Shown here in pieces: positions 32,173 through 35,606 of a stretch of DNA of 35,606 bases. The first letter of the stretch is position 1; the number at the start of each line of letters is the position of its first letter. A program made the translations under genes and the position numbers. The DNA is from an uncultured Bacteroidota bacterium. GTDB taxonomy: Bacteria > Bacteroidota > Bacteroidia > Chitinophagales > Chitinophagaceae. Location of the stretch: assembly GCA_903926855.1 (NCBI GenBank), contig CAIYKV010000148.1:1-35606 (forward strand). Reading direction: 5' to 3'. The notes under the pieces were generated by a model, which did no database searches, was not told the origin of the DNA, and worked only from the letters and a program-made list of their open reading frames with translations.

Positions 32173-33097
32173 GGACTGTTTTTTGGGTGATATGGGATAT
32201 CCCAAAAATGATCTTCTTTAAAAACGAAACAGATACTCTTTGTAAAGTCTTTCCTCCATAATCCCAATAAGTAATGGCTACTGTATCATCATCTATTTCG
32301 GTAATATTGAGTAAAATCACAAAATGAGTTGGCACAGCAAATTTTAACTGGGTATGGTTCTTTTTATACAGGTCAAGATTGTTCACAAATAAAGCGATGT
32401 TGCCGGTTTGTAGGCGCTCGGATAAATATTCTACAGGGTCACGCAGCCCCGGTCTTACCAAATCGGAACCAATACTCTCAATCCGATAATTAAACAGATT
32501 TCTCACCATTCGATTAAACTTGGCAAAATTCACAGCGGCCCAGGTTTTATTTTCATCTCCCGGATTATACTGCTTATCAAAAAAATTGAGATACCCTTTA
32601 AAATGATCTGCCAACAACATAAACCATAATTGGTCGGCGGGCCTTATATCCAGTTCTCCTTTAAAACTAAGTGTACCGGCCGCCAGTTTAATTTCTCTGC
32701 TGGGCTCGAAATATTCTTTTCCATATACCGCTTTGCCATTCTTATAGATTTCCAGCATAAAGCGCAGGTATCCCAGCGGGTCATCATGCAGCGGAAGATA
32801 GGATAGGGCTGCATAGCCGCAAAAATTGGTACTTCTTCCTTCGTAAATACTTAACGGGTTCTCTATATTTTTCCGGAGATTTTGTAAAAAGAAAACTGGG
32901 TGCACATTGGGCCAGAAATTGCTGGCGGTAAGATCCGTTTGTTTATCCAGGAAAGCGAGTGCCTGCTCTTTAGTAGATAAAGGAGTGGTATCGGATATTG
33001 GTTTACCAGTTGCCGATGCTTTGAGGCATCCCAGGTAAATACAACAACTCAGTAAAGTATATAAGAGCCGTATAATATTTTTCTTCCCCGTTCTCAA
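32162..33097 (-). CDS. Secreted protein with a papain-like cysteine peptidase triad (candidate)
   Basis: A 311-residue exported protein with no family name that I can give. A signal peptide covers residues 1-29 (IIRLLYTLLSCCIYLGCLKASA, AxA-type site). Three spaced motifs match a papain-fold order: Cys93 in TNFCGYAALSYL at the start of a helix, His258 in VPTHFVILLNI, and Asp279 in AITYWDYGGK. C39-like and related peptidases show the same pattern, CGxAAL then HFVxL then YWDxG. Between them lies a 150-residue helical insert (ADQLWFMLLADHFKGYLNFFDKQY). Translation appears to start at a TTG, supported by a GGGAGG Shine-Dalgarno sequence 5 nt upstream; no ATG is near. The downstream lipoprotein gene overlaps its end by 11 nt. 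A processing peptidase or an exported toxin would both fit. Confidence 0.65.
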   Translation of the reverse strand: MRTGKKNIIRLLYTLLSCCIYLGCLKASATGKPISDTTPLSTKEQALAFLDKQTDLTASNFWPNVHPVFFLQNLRKNIENPLSIYEGRSTNFCGYAALSYLPLHDDPLGYLRFMLEIYKNGKAVYGKEYFEPSREIKLAAGTLSFKGELDIRPADQLWFMLLADHFKGYLNFFDKQYNPGDENKTWAAVNFAKFNRMVRNLFNYRIESIGSDLVRPGLRDPVEYLSERLQTGNIALFVNNLDLYKKNHTQLKFAVPTHFVILLNITEIDDDTVAITYWDYGGKTLQRVSVSFLKKIIFGISHITQKTVHAK

Positions 33098-33102
33098 TAA
33101 AA

Positions 33103-33108
33103 CCTCCC
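33103..33108 (-). promoter_or_regulatory. Shine-Dalgarno sequence that decides a TTG start
   Basis: GGGAGG on the minus strand with 5 nt before the TTG at 33097-33095. Such sequences are rare in this window, and this one supports a non-ATG start for the peptidase-like gene. Confidence 0.55.
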
Positions 33109-33180
33109 GGTAACTTTATCGTGAAAATAAAGCATTGTATTGGTAAATTGGCTTAATTATAGCGATGGTTTACAAACAAA

Positions 33181-33203
33181 AAGCCTGCTCAGTGAGCAGG
33201 CTT
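33181..33203 (-). terminator. Intrinsic terminator of ahcY
   Basis: AAGCCTGCTC (33181-33190) and GAGCAGGCTT (33194-33203) form a perfect 10-bp stem with a 3-nt loop. It is followed by TTTTTG on the minus strand and lies 48 nt past the ahcY stop. Confidence 0.9.
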
Positions 33204-33251
33204 CAGGATATTCCCAAGTCGATGGTAAACTACCTACCAAAGACAAACATA

Positions 33252-34577
33252 TTAATAACGGTAATGATCTGCTTTAAATGGACCAACTTTTGAAATACCC
33301 AGGTATTCTGCCTGTGCATCTGTTAATACATCCAATACAGCTCCCACTTTGGCTAAGTGCAGACGGGCTACTTTTTCATCCAGGTGTTTAGGTAATACAT
33401 ATACTTTGTTCTCATAGTTCTTGTGGTTATTCCACAATTCTATTTGAGCAAGCGTTTGGTTAGAGAAGGAATTACTCATTACAAAGCTTGGGTGACCGGT
33501 AGCACAACCTAAATTCACCAAACGACCTTCTGCCAGCAAGATGATATCTTTTCCTTCGATATTATACAAATCAACCTGTGGTTTAATGGTATCTTTTGTA
33601 TGGCCATAATTCTTGTTCAGCCAGGCAACATCGATTTCAATATCAAAGTGCCCGATATTACATACGATGGCTTTATCTTTCATAGAACGGAAATGTTTTT
33701 CCGTAATCAGGTCGCGACAACCCGAAGCAGTAACAATGATATCGGCTTCTTTAACAGCTTCTGCCATAGGTTTTACTTCAAAACCTTCCATCGCAGCCTG
33801 TAAAGCACAGATAGGATCTATTTCTGTAACAATTACTCTGCAACCAGCTCCTTTTAAAGAAAGTGCAGAACCTTTACCCACATCTCCGTAACCACCCACA
33901 ACGGCAATCTTGCCTGCCATCATCACATCTGTTGCGCGACGGATGGCATCCACCAATGATTCCTGGCAGCCGTATTTATTGTCAAATTTAGATTTGGTAA
34001 CCGAATCATTCACATTAATGGCCGGAATAGGTAAAGTTCCCTTTGCCATTCTTTCATACAAACGGTGAACACCTGTGGTGGTTTCTTCTGAAAGACCTTT
34101 GATATTGGTGATCAATTCCGGATATACATCAAAGACCATATTCGTCAGGTCACCACCATCATCAAGAATCATATTCAAAGGACGGTCAGCGCCACCAAAG
34201 AATAAAGTCTGTTCAATACACCAGTCAGCTTCTTCCTGTGTTTGTCCCTTCCAGGCAAATACACCCACGCCTGCAGCAGCAATAGCAGCAGCAGCCTGGT
34301 CCTGGGTAGAGAATATATTACAAGAACTCCATTTCACTTCAGCACCCAATGCAACCAGTGTTTCAATTAAAACAGCGGTTTGAATGGTCATGTGCAAACA
34401 ACCCGCAATACGGGCACCTTTTAATGGCTGACTTGGACCATATTCGGCACGGATAGACATTAATCCGGGCATTTCTGCTTCGGCAAGACGAATTTCTTTG
34501 CGGCCCCAATCGGCTAAACTCATATCAGCTACTTTATAAGGCAGGCTGAAATCAATGGATTTGGTTAGTGTAGACAT
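33252..34577 (-). CDS. ahcY: Adenosylhomocysteinase
   Basis: A 441-residue S-adenosylhomocysteine hydrolase, which splits the by-product of SAM-dependent methylation into homocysteine and adenosine using bound NAD. The N-terminal substrate domain has [44 protein letters not shown] (about 56-100). The active-site segment is [21 protein letters not shown] (about 187-207), and the NAD-binding Rossmann motif is [14 protein letters not shown] (225-238). The C-terminal [12 protein letters not shown] has the conserved Lys and Tyr residues that reach the partner subunit's NAD. Length fits the bacterial form. Transcription starts from a perfect -7 box (34597-34604) and ends at a strong hairpin. It is divergent from an Lrp/AsnC-type regulator that may control it. 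Confidence 0.97.
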   Translation of the reverse strand: MSTLTKSIDFSLPYKVADMSLADWGRKEIRLAEAEMPGLMSIRAEYGPSQPLKGARIAGCLHMTIQTAVLIETLVALGAEVKWSSCNIFSTQDQAAAAIAAAGVGVFAWKGQTQEEADWCIEQTLFFGGADRPLNMILDDGGDLTNMVFDVYPELITNIKGLSEETTTGVHRLYERMAKGTLPIPAINVNDSVTKSKFDNKYGCQESLVDAIRRATDVMMAGKIAVVGGYGDVGKGSALSLKGAGCRVIVTEIDPICALQAAMEGFEVKPMAEAVKEADIIVTASGCRDLITEKHFRSMKDKAIVCNIGHFDIEIDVAWLNKNYGHTKDTIKPQVDLYNIEGKDIILLAEGRLVNLGCATGHPSFVMSNSFSNQTLAQIELWNNHKNYENKVYVLPKHLDEKVARLHLAKVGAVLDVLTDAQAEYLGISKVGPFKADHYRY

Positions 34578-34596
34578 AATGTGTGTTTTGTATCCG

Positions 34597-34604
34597 CAAA
34601 AGTA
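34597..34604 (-). promoter_or_regulatory. -7 box of ahcY
   Basis: TACTTTTG followed by C on the minus strand, a perfect TAnnTTTG match, 19 nt before the ahcY ATG. Confidence 0.55.
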
Positions 34605-34624
34605 GTTTTATAGAATAAAATACT
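34604..34624. promoter_or_regulatory. Near-palindrome upstream of ahcY, candidate Lrp-type site
   Basis: AGTTTTAT (34604-34611) and ATAAAATACT (34615-34624) form an AT-rich near-palindrome with one extra base. It abuts the -7 box of ahcY in the spacer shared with the Lrp-type gene. The AT-rich dyad is of the kind Lrp/AsnC proteins bind; binding is inference. Confidence 0.35.
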
Positions 34625-34662
34625 ATATTATTTATTGTATTTGGAATAAACATATCATTTTG

Positions 34663-34670
34663 TATATTTA
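34663..34670 (+). promoter_or_regulatory. -7-like box of the Lrp/AsnC gene
   Basis: TATATTTA preceded by TTTTG, 24 nt before the ATG at 34695. The TTTGTA form is shared with rimO, bshC and pdxJ. Confidence 0.35.
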
Positions 34671-34694
34671 TACAGCATAAATAGTAAATTTCAT

Positions 34695-35195
34695 ATGTCA
34701 AAAGCTACTCAAAAAGACGAATCCACTAATGCACCTGTTTCGCTGGACGAGAAGGACCTGGCCATTCTCAGGGAATTGCAGCAAAATGCCAGGGCAACGG
34801 TGAAGGAAATAGCCGATAAAGTTCACCTGACTACCACCCCTGTTCATGAGAGAATCAAGCGGATGGAAGAATCAGGCGTGATCAGGCAATACGCAGCTTT
34901 ATTGGATCATTCCAAAGTGAAAAAAGGATTGATGGTCATTTGCTATGTTTCCTTAAAACAACATAATAAAAATGCCGGTGCGAGGTTCATAAAAAGCATT
35001 CATGAATTACATGAAGTGATTGAATGTTATAATATTTCCGGAGAATTTGATTTTATGCTGAAAGTAGTTGCCGAAAGCATGGATGCTTATTATAATTTCC
35101 ACGTGAATAAATTAAGCCAGGCAGAAAATATTGGTCATGTGCAGAGCGTGTTTGTGATGGGGATTATTAAGCAGACACATGTGTTGGTTAATTAG
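34695..35195 (+). CDS. Lrp/AsnC-family transcriptional regulator
   Basis: A 166-residue Lrp/AsnC protein. After a short polar tail, residues 18-77 form the winged helix (LDEKDLAILRELQQNARATVKEIADKVHLTTTPVHERIKRMEESGVIRQYAALLD). Its recognition helix TTTPVHERIKRME and the N-A-R-x(3)-EIA segment are typical of the family. Residues 85-160 are the ligand-binding RAM domain (LMVICYVSLKQHNKNAGARFIKSIHELHEVIECYNISGEFDFMLKVVAESMDAYYNFHVNKLSQAENIGHVQSVFVMGIIK), including the ISGEFDFMLKV strand near the effector site. These regulators sense amino acids. Its divergent placement suggests control of ahcY and of itself, possibly in response to methionine-cycle compounds. The stop codon lies inside a 17-nt palindrome. 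Confidence 0.92.
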   Translation: MSKATQKDESTNAPVSLDEKDLAILRELQQNARATVKEIADKVHLTTTPVHERIKRMEESGVIRQYAALLDHSKVKKGLMVICYVSLKQHNKNAGARFIKSIHELHEVIECYNISGEFDFMLKVVAESMDAYYNFHVNKLSQAENIGHVQSVFVMGIIKQTHVLVN

Positions 35196-35203
35196 TAATT
35201 AAC
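35187..35203. repeat. Perfect palindrome over the stop codon of the Lrp/AsnC gene
   Basis: GTTAATTA (35187-35194) and TAATTAAC (35196-35203) are perfect reverse complements around one central G. The TAG stop (35193-35195) is inside. There is no G-C-rich stem, so termination is unlikely. Confidence 0.5.
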
Positions 35204-35259
35204 GTGTTGTGCTATTAAAATAGATTGGAAATTCAATTAATTGCCTACGTTTTTCTTTA

Positions 35260-35286
35260 CCTGCCCGACTATGTCGTTCAGGCAGG
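35260..35286. repeat. REP-like hairpin
   Basis: CCTGCC (35260-35265) pairs with GGCAGG (35281-35286), and CGAC (35266-35269) pairs with GTCG (35273-35276), with a 3-nt loop and a 4-nt bulge. It resembles dispersed CCTGCC/GGCAGG palindromes of Bacteroidota; this resemblance is from memory and untested. Confidence 0.5.
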
Positions 35287-35287
35287 C

Positions 35288-35307
35288 GTTCACTTCGGTT
35301 CACTGCG
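35288..35307. repeat. 10-nt tandem duplication
   Basis: GTTCACTTCG (35288-35297) is followed directly by GTTCACTGCG (35298-35307), with one difference in ten. Confidence 0.6.
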
Positions 35308-35322
35308 TCCTTTTAATTAGCT

Positions 35323-35465
35323 TATAACCGTTATGTAATAGTGATATAACAGTCATGTAACGCTGATCATCCTTCGTTGCAACGCTGATCATCCTTCGTT
35401 GTAATTCTGTGCTTGTTTCGATGTTCCTGCGTTGATCTTTCGTTCATCCTTCGTTCATCCTTCGT
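35323..35465. repeat. Degenerate 22-nt / 11-nt tandem repeat array
   Basis: Four units of exactly 22 nt run from 35323 to 35410 (35323-35344, 35345-35366, 35367-35388, 35389-35410). Units 1 and 2 agree at 17 of 22 positions; units 2 and 3 share the last eight bases AACGCTGA; units 3 and 4 share TCATCCTTCGTTG. A looser 25-nt unit follows (35411-35435), then two perfect 11-nt copies of TCATCCTTCGT (35444-35454 and 35455-35465). The region is non-coding and periods of 22 and 11 do not preserve a reading frame. Nothing in it looks like CRISPR spacers. Confidence 0.75.
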
Positions 35466-35543
35466 TTTCTTTTGTTGAAATAGGCTCTTTTCATCCGGTT
35501 CTGCAGCGCCTTAGAATATAGTCTAAGGGTGTAGGAAGGGAGT

Positions 35544-35604
35544 ATTGTAAAATACAAAAAAGAAGAAATTATCTAAAAAAAATGGAAGAAAAATATTTTA
35601 CAAT
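35544..35604. repeat. 11-nt inverted repeat at the right edge
   Basis: ATTGTAAAATA (35544-35554) and TATTTTACAAT (35594-35604) are perfect reverse complements 39 nt apart. An ATG at 35582 lies between the arms. Confidence 0.5.
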
Positions 35605-35606
35605 GC
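35582..35606 (+). CDS. Possible start of a gene cut by the right edge
   Basis: The ATG at 35582 opens a frame reading MEEKYFTM up to the window end, after an A-rich stretch of the kind often found before Bacteroidota starts. Eight codons are too few to call a gene; it is recorded only so the edge is not overlooked. Confidence 0.15.

Larger units (their letters stand above)
35196..35606. other. 411-nt region without a complete gene
   Basis: This stretch after the Lrp/AsnC gene holds, in order, half of a palindrome, a hairpin, a 10-nt duplication, the 22/11-nt array, a small CCTTAG/CTAAGG inverted repeat (35509-35514 and 35523-35528), and an 11-nt inverted repeat at the right edge. No complete coding region is supported. 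Confidence 0.7.

Noticed and set aside
33600..34383. Three plus-strand frames of 67-102 codons
   Set aside because: They are antisense to ahcY, which is certain, and their composition mirrors its codons.
35323..35465. CRISPR array
   Set aside because: The units are directly tandem with no unique spacers, they are degenerate, and no cas genes are present.
1..35606. Prophage, transposon or integron
   Set aside because: No integrase, transposase, phage structural gene or attachment-site duplication is visible, and the genes are mostly housekeeping or metabolic.

Overview
The window looks like a chromosomal segment of a Bacteroidota bacterium, most likely close to the Chitinophagaceae (family level is inference). 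The reasons are a SusC/SusD pair, DUF2911 and PepSY-like secreted proteins, bacillithiol genes, few Shine-Dalgarno sequences, and many gene starts preceded by the Bacteroidota -7 box TAnnTTTG. Base composition is fairly AT-rich and even. I see no tRNA, rRNA, CRISPR array, integrase or transposase. Both ends are cut: the left edge truncates an outer-membrane barrel gene, and the right edge may contain the first codons of another gene.

Layout. 1-1844: truncated outer-membrane protein, periplasmic histidine phosphatase, secreted orphan. 2004-6456: prfC, ypdA/bdr and a GNAT gene tightly packed, then rimO. 6543-12750: trans-4-hydroxyproline catabolism, with Hyp 2-epimerase, D-Hyp dehydrogenase, pyrroline-4-hydroxy-2-carboxylate deaminase and alpha-ketoglutarate semialdehyde dehydrogenase. 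Together these would turn hydroxyproline into 2-oxoglutarate; an oppositely oriented AGMO-like membrane hydroxylase splits the cluster. 12890-17929: bshC, purE, pdxJ and a UbiD-family decarboxylase. bshC supplies the last step of bacillithiol synthesis and ypdA the disulfide reductase, so two parts of one thiol system lie about 9 kb apart. 18041-22906: exported and uncharacterised proteins (DUF1223, DUF2452, DUF2911, a POTRA/barrel protein) and a second GNAT. 23075-29576: a probable deoR-susC-susD operon divergent from anmK, a candidate amino-sugar or peptidoglycan-fragment uptake locus. 29667-33097: four consecutive minus-strand genes for exported proteins, ending with a papain-like cysteine peptidase candidate whose gene overlaps that of a small lipoprotein. 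33252-35195: ahcY divergent from an Lrp/AsnC regulator. 35196-35606: no complete gene; it holds a palindrome, a hairpin, a 10-nt duplication and a decaying array of 22-nt and 11-nt repeats.

The most interesting places are the peptidase/lipoprotein pair (31567-33097), the deoR-susCD/anmK locus with its paired repeats (23075-29576), the 22/11-nt array (35323-35465), and the prfC/ypdA junction, where two genes in the same frame are separated by one TAG codon. All functional calls come from reading motifs in the sequence; no database search was run.
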